The position numbers and the translations under genes are program-made. Shown here in pieces: positions 30,200 through 40,263 of a stretch of DNA of 64,000 bases. Within the stretch, counting starts at the first letter, position 1. Every line of letters starts with the position of its first letter. The stretch spans positions 1-64,000 of the forward strand of contig DAIDIP010000011.1 of NCBI GenBank assembly GCA_027451745.1, in the 5' to 3' direction. The notes beneath the pieces are model-generated. The model was given only the letters and a program-made list of their open reading frames with translations, had not been told where the DNA came from and ran no database searches. The stretch is from Candidatus Melainabacteria bacterium. GTDB lineage: Bacteria > Cyanobacteriota > Vampirovibrionia > Obscuribacterales > Obscuribacteraceae.

Positions 30200-31921
30200 T
30201 TAGCTCACTAAGCGCTGAATGATAATTTGCAAAACGGGCTTTGTTTGCAATTGAGATCGCAGGGTTTTAAAAGCAGTATCTCTGACTAACGCTCTTATGG
30301 CTATGTCATCCAGCTCTTCATTAGATGACAATTCTGAGATTCTCCTCTCTAATGCTTCAGTGATATTTTTTGTCATCTCGACACAAGCATCTTTCCATTG
30401 CAAAGAATAGCGAAAGCTTGCAGCGCTGCAGTCAAATTGAGGGCCACTAACTAGCTTTCCCAGTTGATCGATAACAAGACTAATTGTAATTAGCCCTTCA
30501 GAACTCATCGCCCTTCGTTCGTTGACCGTAAAAGTGGTAATACGTTCACCGTGCTCTCTATTCACTAAAACCGCTTGATATTCAATTCGGCCTAAAATAT
30601 ATGCATCACCTTTGTCGACGGTAAGGATCTGACCATTCTGTAAAGCAAAAATAGAATCATTTTCAATGCCACATTCATTAGCAAGCTGAGCATGGTGAGT
30701 AATATGGCGTCCTTCTCCAAAAGCCGGAACAAAATAGTTTGGTTTAGACAAAGAAAGAATCAATTTTAGCTCTTCCTGACTGGCTGTTCGCGACACATGA
30801 ACACCCTGCTCTTCTCCCCAAAATATTTTTATATCAGCGAGCAAGAACTGGTCTAGTATCATAGCCATCTGTCTTAATCTACCAGGCTGAATTTCACTGC
30901 TATAAATAATAGTATCACCGGATTTAGTGCTAAGCCCTTTATATGTCCCATCCGCCAACTCTACAAGCGCAGACATTGGATTACCTTCTTTTCCGGTAGC
31001 AATAACAAGAACGCGTTCATCATCGACTTTGTTTAGATCATCAAGACTAATTTCTAAATCTGGTTCGTAAACAAGATTGCCAATCATTGCAGAAGCCACA
31101 GTGGAGCGAATTAAAGAATCACCTAATAGCAAAATTTTTCGATTGGTTGTTTTAGCGATATCTATCAATATTTGCAAACGATAAGTATTTGTCCCAGACA
31201 TAAGAACGATTACGCGACCTTCAGCACCACTAACACGCAACTGTAGTCTGTTCCGCAAAGTAGATTCTGATTCAGAATACCCAGGCTTTTCTATACCGGC
31301 AGAGCTTCCAATCAGCAAGGTTATGCCCTGTTCGCCAAGTTGCGCTAATCTTCCTAAATCGGCCATTTGTCGATCTAGCGGAGTTTGATCAAGTTTGAAA
31401 CTAGTCATATAAACGATCTCATTTGGACCAGCCGAAATCCGCAAAGCACATACTTGCGCGACTGAATCATTTACCCTAATCCATTCTGCTAAAAATGGTC
31501 CAATCTTGTATGACTTATGGACTTCTATATTTTCAACGGGAATATCTTGCAAAGGATGATCTGATGATAGATCCTGTTTTGTTTGTTCCAATAAACAGCA
31601 TACAAATTTAGAAGCCATGATTTTTGGAATTGTCACATGTTTAACCAAATAAGGTACAGCACCAAAATATTCTTCATTGCCGCTAGTTAGCAGTAAAGCT
31701 TTTATTCGATCTTGATTGGCTTCCAAAAACGTAGTATTTGGTAAAAGTAAGTCAACCCCTGGAGATTCTCTTGTAGGATAAGCAGCTCCGGCATCAACTA
31801 TTAGAATTTCACCCTGGTAAGAAACCAGCCACAATACTTGTCCTAATTCGCTTTGTCCGCCTAAGGGCACTATGCTCAAATGAGGACTATCAATATGTTT
31901 AACTAGCTCTTCTTGTTTCAT
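30200..31921 (-). CDS. RNase J-like metallo-beta-lactamase/beta-CASP protein with degenerate active site
   Basis: The 573-residue protein aligns by eye with RNase J: PLGGQSELGQ, ILIVDAGAAYPT, GVDLLLPN, then the region that should be HGHEDH reads S80-G-N82-E-E84-Y85. Other metal positions are also changed: LVPAFGEGRHI replaces P-V-H-G-E-Y-R, and YMTSFKLDQTPLD replaces the H-T-G-D-F box. The beta-CASP and C-terminal domains remain. It is therefore probably not a nuclease; it could be a structural or regulatory subunit for an active RNase J encoded elsewhere. No frameshift is seen, and the length is normal. Confidence 0.82.
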   Translation of the reverse strand: MKQEELVKHIDSPHLSIVPLGGQSELGQVLWLVSYQGEILIVDAGAAYPTRESPGVDLLLPNTTFLEANQDRIKALLLTSGNEEYFGAVPYLVKHVTIPKIMASKFVCCLLEQTKQDLSSDHPLQDIPVENIEVHKSYKIGPFLAEWIRVNDSVAQVCALRISAGPNEIVYMTSFKLDQTPLDRQMADLGRLAQLGEQGITLLIGSSAGIEKPGYSESESTLRNRLQLRVSGAEGRVIVLMSGTNTYRLQILIDIAKTTNRKILLLGDSLIRSTVASAMIGNLVYEPDLEISLDDLNKVDDERVLVIATGKEGNPMSALVELADGTYKGLSTKSGDTIIYSSEIQPGRLRQMAMILDQFLLADIKIFWGEEQGVHVSRTASQEELKLILSLSKPNYFVPAFGEGRHITHHAQLANECGIENDSIFALQNGQILTVDKGDAYILGRIEYQAVLVNREHGERITTFTVNERRAMSSEGLITISLVIDQLGKLVSGPQFDCSAASFRYSLQWKDACVEMTKNITEALERRISELSSNEELDDIAIRALVRDTAFKTLRSQLQTKPVLQIIIQRLVS

Positions 31922-32170
31922 AAGTCCATTTTACTAGAATAAAAGGTATAAATTGGCTATAAGGTATTTCTGATAAAATTCGTCAAAGAATATGTATCGG
32001 TAAAGGTACGTACCCAGAAGTGCAAAATACTTCGGCATTAAAAATCAATCAAAAATTTAACACGAATTTATCGCTCAATAACTAAAGCTTACATAGACTC
32101 ACTTATGGCTTTAACCTATGTTCAGCTATAATCTTCATTACTTGGATAGGCTTCGAACGGTTATTAGTAA

Positions 32171-33409
32171 GTGGCTAAAATAGTTCAAAAATTTGGCGGT
32201 ACTTCTGTAGCGAATCCTGAATGTATTCGCAAAGCAGCTCGCATTGTCGTTAGCGAGGCAAATGCGGGCAACGAAGTACTAGCTGTAGTTTCAGCAATGG
32301 GTCATACGACCGACAAATTAATTTCATTGGCACAACAGATTACCCCATCACCTACAGCTAGAGAATTAGACATGCTGTTGACTACCGGCGAGCAGCAGTC
32401 GGTAGCGCTAATGTCCATGGCTATACAAGAACTAGGTGGTCAAGCAAGATCTTTTACAGGCGGACAAGCAGGGATTATTACTGAAAGCAAACATGGTTCA
32501 GCTAGAATTGAAGAAATTCGACCCGCTCCTTTGGAATCTGCGATGAATCGAGGCGAAATACCTGTTGTAGCAGGATTTCAAGGAATAACGACAAATCACG
32601 AGCTAACTACTTTAGGACGTGGTGGCTCTGATACCACAGCTGTTGCGGTTGCCACTGCTATTGGTGCTGATCGTTGCGATATTTACACCGATGTAAATGG
32701 TGTTTATACCAGTGACCCACGTATAGTCAGTCGGGCCAGTAGACTGAGTTCTATTAGCTATGAAGAAATGTATGAAATGGCCCATACAGGAGCTACAGTC
32801 ATCAATGATCGAGCTGTTTCTTTAGCCAAGGAACATCAATTACCAGTGCGTATACGCTCAACCTTTTGGCCTGAGGACAAAGGAACTCTTGTAACGGAAT
32901 TATCGAATACTCCTGAACATTCTATATGTGGCATAACACTGGATTTAAACCAAGTTTGGTTCAGCTGGCAAATGTCAGTAAACAATGATCAAAACAGTAA
33001 GTTAGATAATGTAGCTTCATTATTTTTAAGACTCAACGAATTAAATATTACTGCGGACATGGTGATGTTATTGGCCCGTGAAGACGAACCATTACAAGAA
33101 CTTGTTTTTACTGTTGAAAAATCAGCCGCAAAAAGAACACAGTCAATTATTGAGTCACAAAATTCTCAAGGATCAAAACTTTTATTAGACGATAAATTGG
33201 CAAGAATATCAGTTATCAGTCGACGATTAAATGGCAAACCGGAAATTGTTGCTACTGTATTTGATGCTTTACATCAAGCAGACATTCCGGTTCATATGGT
33301 AGCTACTGGGGATCTGCGTTTTAGTTTGCTTACACCAAAAAATCATGCAGAAAATGCTCTCAATCTCATCCATCAACATTTCAATTTGAGTGATCCTAAT
33401 AGGAATTAG
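32171..33409 (+). CDS. lysC: Aspartate kinase
   Basis: First step of the lysine, threonine, methionine and diaminopimelate pathway. Residues 1-235 are the kinase (KFGGTSVANPE, TTGEQQSVALM, GFQGITTNHELTTLGRGGSDTTAVAVA, DIYTDVNGVYTSDPR); residues 250-410 hold two ACT domains for feedback control (NSKLDNVASLFLRLNELNI and ISVISRRLNGKPEIVATVF). Start is GTG 32171; the upstream sequence lacks a clear ribosome binding site. A TATAAT near 32130 may be a -10 element. Confidence 0.96.
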   Translation: MAKIVQKFGGTSVANPECIRKAARIVVSEANAGNEVLAVVSAMGHTTDKLISLAQQITPSPTARELDMLLTTGEQQSVALMSMAIQELGGQARSFTGGQAGIITESKHGSARIEEIRPAPLESAMNRGEIPVVAGFQGITTNHELTTLGRGGSDTTAVAVATAIGADRCDIYTDVNGVYTSDPRIVSRASRLSSISYEEMYEMAHTGATVINDRAVSLAKEHQLPVRIRSTFWPEDKGTLVTELSNTPEHSICGITLDLNQVWFSWQMSVNNDQNSKLDNVASLFLRLNELNITADMVMLLAREDEPLQELVFTVEKSAAKRTQSIIESQNSQGSKLLLDDKLARISVISRRLNGKPEIVATVFDALHQADIPVHMVATGDLRFSLLTPKNHAENALNLIHQHFNLSDPNRN

Positions 33410-33419
33410 AAAAGCAAAA

Positions 33420-33755
33420 ATGGTCGACAATAATTTAACTGGCATTTTCAACAAAGTTAAAATGGCTACACAACAAGTAGCCGATGCCACAGTACGCCAA
33501 GCAAAAATCGCTCGTTTGCGTTTTGATCTTATGGCACTACATAGTGAAAAAGCAAAGCATCTGCAAAATATAGGTAGTCATTTATTGTCCCTTTACAAGC
33601 AACAGGCTTTTTTTGATCAAGCAAAATTATTTGCCGAGCTAGATCCAGATATCATGGCAATTGAATCTTTAGACAAACGTGCCGAAGCTATAGAAGCTCA
33701 ATTGCAGGCACATCAAGCTGACGAAATAGAAGTAAAAGATATAACAAAATATTAG
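33420..33755 (+). CDS. Helical cytoplasmic protein of unknown function
   Basis: A 111-residue, almost entirely helical, charged protein (TQQVADATVRQAKIARLRFDLMALHSE..., here cut), predicted coiled coil over about 15-100. The ATG at 33420 lies ten bases after the lysC stop; an upstream start at 33390 would overlap lysC. The layout resembles small coiled-coil proteins sometimes paired with zinc ribbons, but none is present here. Its 3' end overlaps that of the convergent aminotransferase by four bases. Function unknown. Confidence 0.6.
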   Translation: MVDNNLTGIFNKVKMATQQVADATVRQAKIARLRFDLMALHSEKAKHLQNIGSHLLSLYKQQAFFDQAKLFAELDPDIMAIESLDKRAEAIEAQLQAHQADEIEVKDITKY

Positions 33756-34672
33756 ACCGGAATTAGCCAATGTTTGTATTTTTCAATTTTGCCTTGAGCC
33801 ATTGAATAATATAAGTCCATAAGTTTAGTAGTTAAAGGTCCAGGTTTGCCATTGCCAATTGGTCTTTTGTCGACTGAAAGAATTGGTTTAACTTGAGCAC
33901 CGGTGCCAGTAAAGAAAAGCTCGTCTGCAATATAGAGCTCGCTGCGATCAACAATACGGCATTCTGTTTTTAGATTTAAATTGTCTTGCGCTAAAGTCAT
34001 TATGCATGTACGGGTTATGCCTTCAAGAATATTTTCTGTTTTATCTGGAGTAATTAGCTGGCCATTTTTAACTAGAAACAGATTCATAGCACTGCCTTCT
34101 GAAACACTGCCTGATTCAGATAATACAATTGCTTCATCAAAGCCGGTTAGAACAGCATCTGCTTTACTTAAAGCACTATTAGAATAAGCACCCACTATTT
34201 TGCAGCGGGCTGGAATGGCATTGTCTTCTACACGTCGCCAATTAGAAATACAAGTGTGCAAGCCATCCTTTCCTTCATAATAATCGTCAAATGGAATGGC
34301 AAATATACAAATATCAGAAGGCAGATTTTGTAATCCTACACCTATTTTTTGCGCTGACTTATAGACAGTTATTCTTATATATACATCTCTTTGAAAAGTT
34401 TCTCGCCTCAGCAAATCAATGATTATTCTAGTTAAGTCTTCAATAGAATATTTAATTTCTAAATGCATGACTTTCATACTGTCGAACATACGTTCTAAAT
34501 GGTCTTGCAAACGCAATATATACATTTGTTTTTTCTCGCTATTCCAATAGGCTCGGATTCCTTCGAAAATGGAGGTTGCATACATAAAACCATGGGTCAT
34601 TATGCTCACTTTAGCTTCTTGTACCGGCACAATTTTACCTTCAAAAAAAGCATGTTTGACTAATTCTTGCAC
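33752..34672 (-). CDS. ilvE: Branched-chain amino acid aminotransferase
   Basis: PLP fold-type IV enzyme of 306 residues that transaminates Leu, Ile and Val. Key features: THGFMYATSIFEGIRAY, PLP lysine Lys158 (ARCKIVGAYSNS), EAIVLSESGSVSEGSAMNLF and FFTGTGAQVKPI. The GTG start at 34672 is fixed by an excellent ribosome binding site (AAGGAGG) six bases upstream. It is followed by no other ilv gene. Related D-amino-acid or aminodeoxychorismate enzymes share the fold, but the FEGIR motif favours BCAT. Confidence 0.93.
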   Translation of the reverse strand: MQELVKHAFFEGKIVPVQEAKVSIMTHGFMYATSIFEGIRAYWNSEKKQMYILRLQDHLERMFDSMKVMHLEIKYSIEDLTRIIIDLLRRETFQRDVYIRITVYKSAQKIGVGLQNLPSDICIFAIPFDDYYEGKDGLHTCISNWRRVEDNAIPARCKIVGAYSNSALSKADAVLTGFDEAIVLSESGSVSEGSAMNLFLVKNGQLITPDKTENILEGITRTCIMTLAQDNLNLKTECRIVDRSELYIADELFFTGTGAQVKPILSVDKRPIGNGKPGPLTTKLMDLYYSMAQGKIEKYKHWLIPV

Positions 34673-34683
34673 GGCAATCCTCC

Positions 34684-35112
34684 TTATAATGTCTCAGCAT
34701 GTTTGATACTATGACCTTTATCCATAGCTTCATTAGCTAAGCGATCAGCAGTTTTATTATTTTCCCGACGTATATGACTGATGTTAAAAGAAGCAAATTG
34801 AGAAGACAATTTTTTAGCTTTAACAAAAAGCGGTAGCAAGTTTTCATTCTTGACTCTATAGAGTCCGGTCATTTGTTTAACGATTAGCTCAGAGTCCATG
34901 TAAACATGCACCTGTTCAAAACCTAAGTGCAATGCTTTTTCTAAGGCTAGGACAAGACTAGTATATTCGGCCACATTATTGGTGGCATGTCCTAAAAACT
35001 TGCTAATTTCGGCTTGTGTTTCTCCCTGACAAGTTATCACTGCGCCAGCCCCTGCTGGACCAGGATTACCTCGTGAACCGCCATCTGCATGAATTACTGC
35101 GCCTTTAGTCAA
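34684..35112 (-). CDS. rnhA: RNase HI-family protein
   Basis: A 142-residue RNase H fold: Asp10 in HADGGSRGNPG, Glu49 in NNVAEYTSL, Asp73 in YMDSELIV and Asp123 in ADRLANEAM supply the four acidic catalytic residues. It belongs to the short RNase HI-like group without the basic protrusion of E. coli RnhA. It degrades RNA in RNA-DNA hybrids. It sits between alaS and the aminotransferase on the minus strand with short gaps; the start is a TTG at 35112. Confidence 0.9.
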   Translation of the reverse strand: MTKGAVIHADGGSRGNPGPAGAGAVITCQGETQAEISKFLGHATNNVAEYTSLVLALEKALHLGFEQVHVYMDSELIVKQMTGLYRVKNENLLPLFVKAKKLSSQFASFNISHIRRENNKTADRLANEAMDKGHSIKHAETL

Positions 35113-35133
35113 TCTTCTTACCTGCTCAATATT

Positions 35134-37824
35134 TTATTTGCCATTTTCTGATAATTCTTTCCAGGCGGCATTCAATGCATCAGTTATTTTAGATGGGAAT
35201 TTACCTCCAGCCTGAGCAAAATCTGGTCTGCCACCACCTGAACCACCAACCACAGTTGCCACTGTTTTGACTATTTTTCCAGCATTTATGCCTTTTTTAA
35301 TTAAGTGTGAATCGACAGCACAGGCTATAGCAACCTTATCAGCAGCCGGAGCACTTGCTAGGACTACAATTGATTTTGGTGTATGTTTAACAAGTTGTTG
35401 AGCTAAAGTTTTTAAATCATCTGCAGAAGCTGTCCCTAAATTGCTGCTTATCACTGTATAATCACCAAGCGATTTTGCTTGCGAAAGTAATTCAGGTACT
35501 TTTGCTAAGGCAAGTTCGGCTTGTAATGTTTTTGCTAAACGTTCTTGCTCCTTCAGCTGTTCTTTGAGTCTTTCAATTTGTGAGGCTAGTTCAGCTGGTC
35601 GGGTTTTCAGGACATTAGCAGCGTTGCCTAAATAATTTAGCTGCTGAGTAATATATTGCCAAGCCACAGGACCTGATACTGCTTCTACACGGCGCACACC
35701 TGAAGCTATACTGCCTTCACTAATCAATTTGATCGGACCAATATTGCCAACGTTTGGAATATGAGTACCGCCACAAAATTCCAAGCTAAAGTCTCCCATG
35801 CGGACAACTCTAACAATATCTCCATATTTTTCGCCAAACATAGCCATAGCGCCAGTCCGCTTTGCTTCTTCTATAGGCATGATCTGGGTTTCAACGTTCG
35901 CATTGCTCATTACCCACTCACTCATCATTGATTCAATTTTTTGCAAATCAGAAGGACTGGGTTGTTTGTCTAGGGTAAAATCAAAACGCATTGTGTCCGG
36001 CCCAACCTGAGATCCAGCTTGCATAACAGATTTGCCAAAATAGTCTCTTATAGCTGCATGAAACAGGTGAGCTGTACTGTGATGCAAAATGGTCGCCTGG
36101 CGTCTTGCTTTATCTACAACAGCATGCAGTTTTTGTCCAGGTCGAATAGTACCACTTTCTACACGCACTTTATGAATGTGTAATTGATTGTGCTTCTTTG
36201 TGTCGAGCACTCTTAATCGAGCTTCTTTACTTTCTAATACACCTGTATCACCAAGTTGTCCTCCAGATTCTGCATAAAATGGAGTTGTATCAAGAATGAC
36301 TTCAGCTTCTTCGTTTTCATTCAGTTCGTCAACAGCCTTACCATTTGCAGTCAATCCTATGACTTCGGCATTAGACTCTAATTTTTCATATCCGATAAAT
36401 TTGGTACCGCCACTACGATTATTCAACTGAGTAAGATAATCATCAGAAACGATATTGACATTAAATTTGTTGACCGAAGAGACTTCACCATGGACTTCTT
36501 TGGCTTGATCAAATCCAACCATGTCTATAAGTTTTCCACTTTCTTTAGCGATTTCTCTTGTAAGCTCAACTGGAAAACCATATGTTGAATACAAATTGAA
36601 GACTGCTCTGCCGTCTAGTTCTTTATCCGAACTATTTAAAAGCTCATCTAAAATAGTGCTTCCTTTTTCGATAGTGCGAGAAAACCTTTCTTCTTCTTCT
36701 TTGATTACGTCCATTACTAATTCTTCATTAGCAACAAGTTCTTTGTAGTGATTTCCATAAATACCAACTACTGACGGTACAAGTTTATAGAGAAACGGTT
36801 CCTTCAATCCTAATAGACGGCCAAATCGAGCTGCACGTCTAGTAATAAACCGAAGCACATAGCCCCTGCCTATATTGCTCATACGGACGCCATCGGCAAT
36901 AAGAAAAGTTATACAACGAGCATGATCTGTAATGATTTTTAAATAGACATCCTTATCGCTAGCAACCCGCCCTTTAGACATTTTGCCGGTATACTCTACA
37001 CCACTCAATTTGCTTACTTCTTGTAAGACTGGATAAAGAAGGTCTGTTTCAAATGTATTTTGTTTTTCTTGAGAAATTAAAGCTACCCGGTCTAAGCCTA
37101 AACCGGTGTCTATATTCTTGGCTGCTAGTGGCTTGTAATTTCCATGTTCGTCTTTGAACATTTCCATAAAAACCAGATTCCAAAATTCAAGATATCGATC
37201 ACATTCGCATTTACCTATGCCGCATTTGTCTGGATTATCATTACAGCTATATTTTTCACCACGATCATAATAAATTTCAGAGCAAGGACCACACGGACCC
37301 GTCGGTCCAGGTGGACCCCAAAAATTGTCTTTTTTGGGCATGCGGATGATTCGCTCAGCCGGAAGTCCTACTTTTTTATTCCAGATATCGAAAGCTTCAT
37401 TGTCAGGTGGTAATTGATCGTCCCCGCCAAATATAGTTACTGATAAGCGGGTCGGGTCAAATCCTAAATCGCCTGTAACAAACTCCCAAGCCCACGGAAC
37501 AACTTCCGCTTTAAAATAATCACCAAAACTAAAATTACCCATCATTTCAAAAAAGCTATGATGACGAGCGGTACGGCCAACGTTCTCAATATCAGAGTCT
37601 TTCCCTCCAGCTCGAGCACATTTCTGGGCAGTTACAGCTCGCGGCGGTACGGTTGGAGGAGAAGCCCCCAAAAAAATTGGTACAAATTGGACCATGCCTG
37701 CCGATGTAAGCAGCAGAGTTGGATTATCAGGGATTAAGCTTGAACTAGAAAGATGTAAATGACCCCGCTTATCGCGAAAATAAGCGATATATTTCTCCCT
37801 AATCTGATTTCCTGATAAATGCAT
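35134..37824 (-). CDS. alaS: Alanyl-tRNA synthetase
   Basis: The 896-residue enzyme is full length: aminoacylation domain (1-460, GNFSFGDYFK and the AlaRS-typical GPTGPCGPCSEIYYD), editing domain with the zinc motif HHSTAHLFHAA near residue 595 and CGGTH near residue 690, a coiled coil (about 745-785) and the C-terminal DHHA1-type domain ending GGSGGGRPDFAQAGG. Start is ATG 37824. It is the first gene of a small minus-strand run with rnhA. Confidence 0.97.
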   Translation of the reverse strand: MHLSGNQIREKYIAYFRDKRGHLHLSSSSLIPDNPTLLLTSAGMVQFVPIFLGASPPTVPPRAVTAQKCARAGGKDSDIENVGRTARHHSFFEMMGNFSFGDYFKAEVVPWAWEFVTGDLGFDPTRLSVTIFGGDDQLPPDNEAFDIWNKKVGLPAERIIRMPKKDNFWGPPGPTGPCGPCSEIYYDRGEKYSCNDNPDKCGIGKCECDRYLEFWNLVFMEMFKDEHGNYKPLAAKNIDTGLGLDRVALISQEKQNTFETDLLYPVLQEVSKLSGVEYTGKMSKGRVASDKDVYLKIITDHARCITFLIADGVRMSNIGRGYVLRFITRRAARFGRLLGLKEPFLYKLVPSVVGIYGNHYKELVANEELVMDVIKEEEERFSRTIEKGSTILDELLNSSDKELDGRAVFNLYSTYGFPVELTREIAKESGKLIDMVGFDQAKEVHGEVSSVNKFNVNIVSDDYLTQLNNRSGGTKFIGYEKLESNAEVIGLTANGKAVDELNENEEAEVILDTTPFYAESGGQLGDTGVLESKEARLRVLDTKKHNQLHIHKVRVESGTIRPGQKLHAVVDKARRQATILHHSTAHLFHAAIRDYFGKSVMQAGSQVGPDTMRFDFTLDKQPSPSDLQKIESMMSEWVMSNANVETQIMPIEEAKRTGAMAMFGEKYGDIVRVVRMGDFSLEFCGGTHIPNVGNIGPIKLISEGSIASGVRRVEAVSGPVAWQYITQQLNYLGNAANVLKTRPAELASQIERLKEQLKEQERLAKTLQAELALAKVPELLSQAKSLGDYTVISSNLGTASADDLKTLAQQLVKHTPKSIVVLASAPAADKVAIACAVDSHLIKKGINAGKIVKTVATVVGGSGGGRPDFAQAGGKFPSKITDALNAAWKELSENGK

Positions 37825-37954
37825 TGATGTCTTTTATGTGTGCTTATTAGCCCCAGGATCTCAGTATAACGCATCAATCTTCTATCAATTTGATTTTCTA
37901 CACTATAATAAGCAACGTATTTCGGCTCCGAATTAAGTTTTCAGGAAGATCAAA

Positions 37955-38887
37955 GTGCGGCTCAAGAAAATACTTTTATTTCATAAAAGATCCACCTATC
38001 AGCTCCAGGCTGTTGAGTATCGCGACAAGCGTTTTATGCAATTGCTTGAAAAAGAGCATCAAGCCGTTAATCGCGTACAAAAAGCTCATTTTGAGCATCT
38101 AAGTACTTTAGAATTTTTAATTGAAGAATTAAAATCAAGAAAAATAGAAGTAGAAAGTAAAGCGCGCTCTGCTTTAAACCATAAAATTAAAGATATTGAT
38201 TTATTGATATCAGTTGGCGGTGATGGTACTTTTTTAGACGCTTCACATTATCTAGACGAAACACCTATTCTTGGCGTTAATTCTGCCACATCATCCAGTT
38301 TTGGACATTTTTGCCTGGCTAACGAAAATACTGTTGCCTCAATTCTGGATCAAATAATTGATGACAGTATCGTCCCAATACCACTGATACGGCTTGAAGC
38401 AACTCTTAACGGTCAAACTCTTGGTCAATACGCTTTAAACGAAATATTAGTAGCTCATCACAATCCAGCTGGCACGAGCAGATACATTATTAGTATCAAT
38501 GGACATGAAGAAGAACAGCTATCTTCTGGCATTTGGATTGGGGGCCCAGCTGGATCAACCGGCGCAATAAAAACTGCTGGTGGCAAGGTGCTTCCTATAG
38601 ATGCACGTCAATTTCAATATATTGTTCGCGAACCATATTTGCGACCTGGACAACAGAAACAATTGCTCAAAGGAATTTTGTCTGAGACTAAACAAATAAA
38701 AATGATTTCGCAGATGCGAACAGGGGCAATTTTTATAGATGGACAACATCTAGAATATCCATTTAAGTTAGGAGACGAATTGATAATCACTGTATCTAAA
38801 AAAGATTTGCTTGCCTTTGTAAATCGCGATTTAAATGATTGTTTCTTAAATCCAGTAGCGAATAAGTTAACCACAAAAAATGGATAG
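37955..38887 (+). CDS. nadK: NAD kinase
   Basis: Phosphorylates NAD to NADP. The 310-residue protein shows SVGGDGTFLDAS with Asp90 of the GGDG motif, ALNEILVAH (NE/D motif) and GPAGSTGAIKTAGG, where the last corresponds to the G-S-T-A-Y segment. The first 75 residues are a basic helical region typical of larger members. Start is GTG 37955. It overlaps murT by eight bases, so the two are coupled. An NADP supply role fits the nearby pentose-phosphate genes only loosely. Confidence 0.88.
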   Translation: MRLKKILLFHKRSTYQLQAVEYRDKRFMQLLEKEHQAVNRVQKAHFEHLSTLEFLIEELKSRKIEVESKARSALNHKIKDIDLLISVGGDGTFLDASHYLDETPILGVNSATSSSFGHFCLANENTVASILDQIIDDSIVPIPLIRLEATLNGQTLGQYALNEILVAHHNPAGTSRYIISINGHEEEQLSSGIWIGGPAGSTGAIKTAGGKVLPIDARQFQYIVREPYLRPGQQKQLLKGILSETKQIKMISQMRTGAIFIDGQHLEYPFKLGDELIITVSKKDLLAFVNRDLNDCFLNPVANKLTTKNG

Positions 38888-40253
38888 TTTTCTGCCTTGT
38901 TTAGCAACTCTTGCGGCTAAGTCAATATCTAAACTGATCCGATTATCCGGTGCTGGCATGGCCTCCAATTTGCCAGGCAAGATTGCAAACGCAATATGTC
39001 CTAATACTTTGCCTTATTTTGCTAAACAGCTGACTAGGGGGTGTTTAGCCGTTTCTGGCACCAATGGCAAAAGTACCACCTCAGGTTTGCTGGCTTCAAT
39101 TCTTGCCCAAGCCGGTTATCAAGTTATTCATAACAGGCAGGGAGCCAATTTGATAGCCGGCATTACAGCGGCATTCACTGAAGCTGCCAATTTGAATGGC
39201 AGCCTTAAAGGAAATTTTGGCTTACTAGAAGTAGATGAGGCTGCCTTGCCCCTCCTTACAAAAACGGTTGACTGTCAAAATATCCTTGTCACAAATTTAT
39301 ATCGCGATCAATTAGATCGTTATGGGGAATTAGACAAAACAGCAAAATTGATTGCCCAAGGCATCGCACAGAAGCAGTCTAATGCCATTCTTAATGCCGA
39401 TGATCCAAATGTATGTAATTTATCCTGCCCAGCAACCAAAATATTTTATGGGCTCAATAACAGCAGTTTAAACTATGATACAACCTCACCAGTTAGCACA
39501 GTAAATGATCTATCCAATACAGAGATTTCTTATTGCCCACATTGTGGCAATGAAATCTATTATGGATCAAGTAAAACATTATCCGGCAATTGGAGCTGTT
39601 TAAGCTGCAACTATAAGCGTCCTGATTTAGACTTCTATGCTAGTAATATCAAATTATTTTCAGAACATTCCACTTTCGTACTGAATGACAAACACGGATC
39701 TGCCAGTATCACTTTGCCTTTGCCAGGACTTTTCAATGTGTATAATGCCACTGCTGCTGGTGCTGCTGCTTCGCATTTAGGGGTTAATCTAAATACTATT
39801 AAAACCGGATTGGAAAAATATGAAACCCTCTTTGGGCGTTCTGAGAAAGTGCATATAAATGACCGATTGGTTGTTATTCAGTTAATTAAAAATCCTGCTG
39901 GTGCAAGTAAATCTTTAGCCTCTTTGACAAACTCAAAGTGCGCCAAAGTAGTTATTGCCATCAACGATAATCTAGCTGATGGCCGGGATATATCCTGGCT
40001 TTGGGATGCTAATTTTGAAGCACTAGCCAATATTGATACATCTTTTATTGTAAGCGGACAAAGAGCGCAAGATATGGCAGTACGGCTAAAATATGCCGGG
40101 ATTAAAAGCACACAAATTGTTTGCATACCCTCAATTTCACTGGCATTAAAAGAAGCTCTTGAAGAAACACCTGTAAAAAGTACTCTTTGGTTATTGCCCA
40201 CCTATACTGCACTATTAGAAATACAAAGAATCCTGAAACAATATAAAGATTGA
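38880..40253 (+). CDS. murT: Lipid II isoglutaminyl synthase subunit MurT
   Basis: Mur-ligase-like protein that, with the glutaminase GatD, amidates the alpha-carboxyl of D-Glu in lipid II. The 457-residue protein has the ATP site SGTNGKSTTS at 59-68, NLYRDQLDRYGE, a zinc ribbon between Cys218/221 and Cys239/242, and the C-terminal MurT domain with DGRDISWLWDANFE. gatD is usually adjacent, but the next gene here is a kinase, so the partner must be elsewhere or absent. Amidation of muropeptides is best known in Gram-positives and is noteworthy in an LPS-bearing organism. Confidence 0.92.
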   Translation: MDSFLPCLATLAAKSISKLIRLSGAGMASNLPGKIANAICPNTLPYFAKQLTRGCLAVSGTNGKSTTSGLLASILAQAGYQVIHNRQGANLIAGITAAFTEAANLNGSLKGNFGLLEVDEAALPLLTKTVDCQNILVTNLYRDQLDRYGELDKTAKLIAQGIAQKQSNAILNADDPNVCNLSCPATKIFYGLNNSSLNYDTTSPVSTVNDLSNTEISYCPHCGNEIYYGSSKTLSGNWSCLSCNYKRPDLDFYASNIKLFSEHSTFVLNDKHGSASITLPLPGLFNVYNATAAGAAASHLGVNLNTIKTGLEKYETLFGRSEKVHINDRLVVIQLIKNPAGASKSLASLTNSKCAKVVIAINDNLADGRDISWLWDANFEALANIDTSFIVSGQRAQDMAVRLKYAGIKSTQIVCIPSISLALKEALEETPVKSTLWLLPTYTALLEIQRILKQYKD

Positions 40254-40263
40254 TTAGCTACTT

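Noticed and set aside
36521-36748. Plus-strand frame within alaS
   Set aside because: Antisense to full-length alanyl-tRNA synthetase; no independent support.
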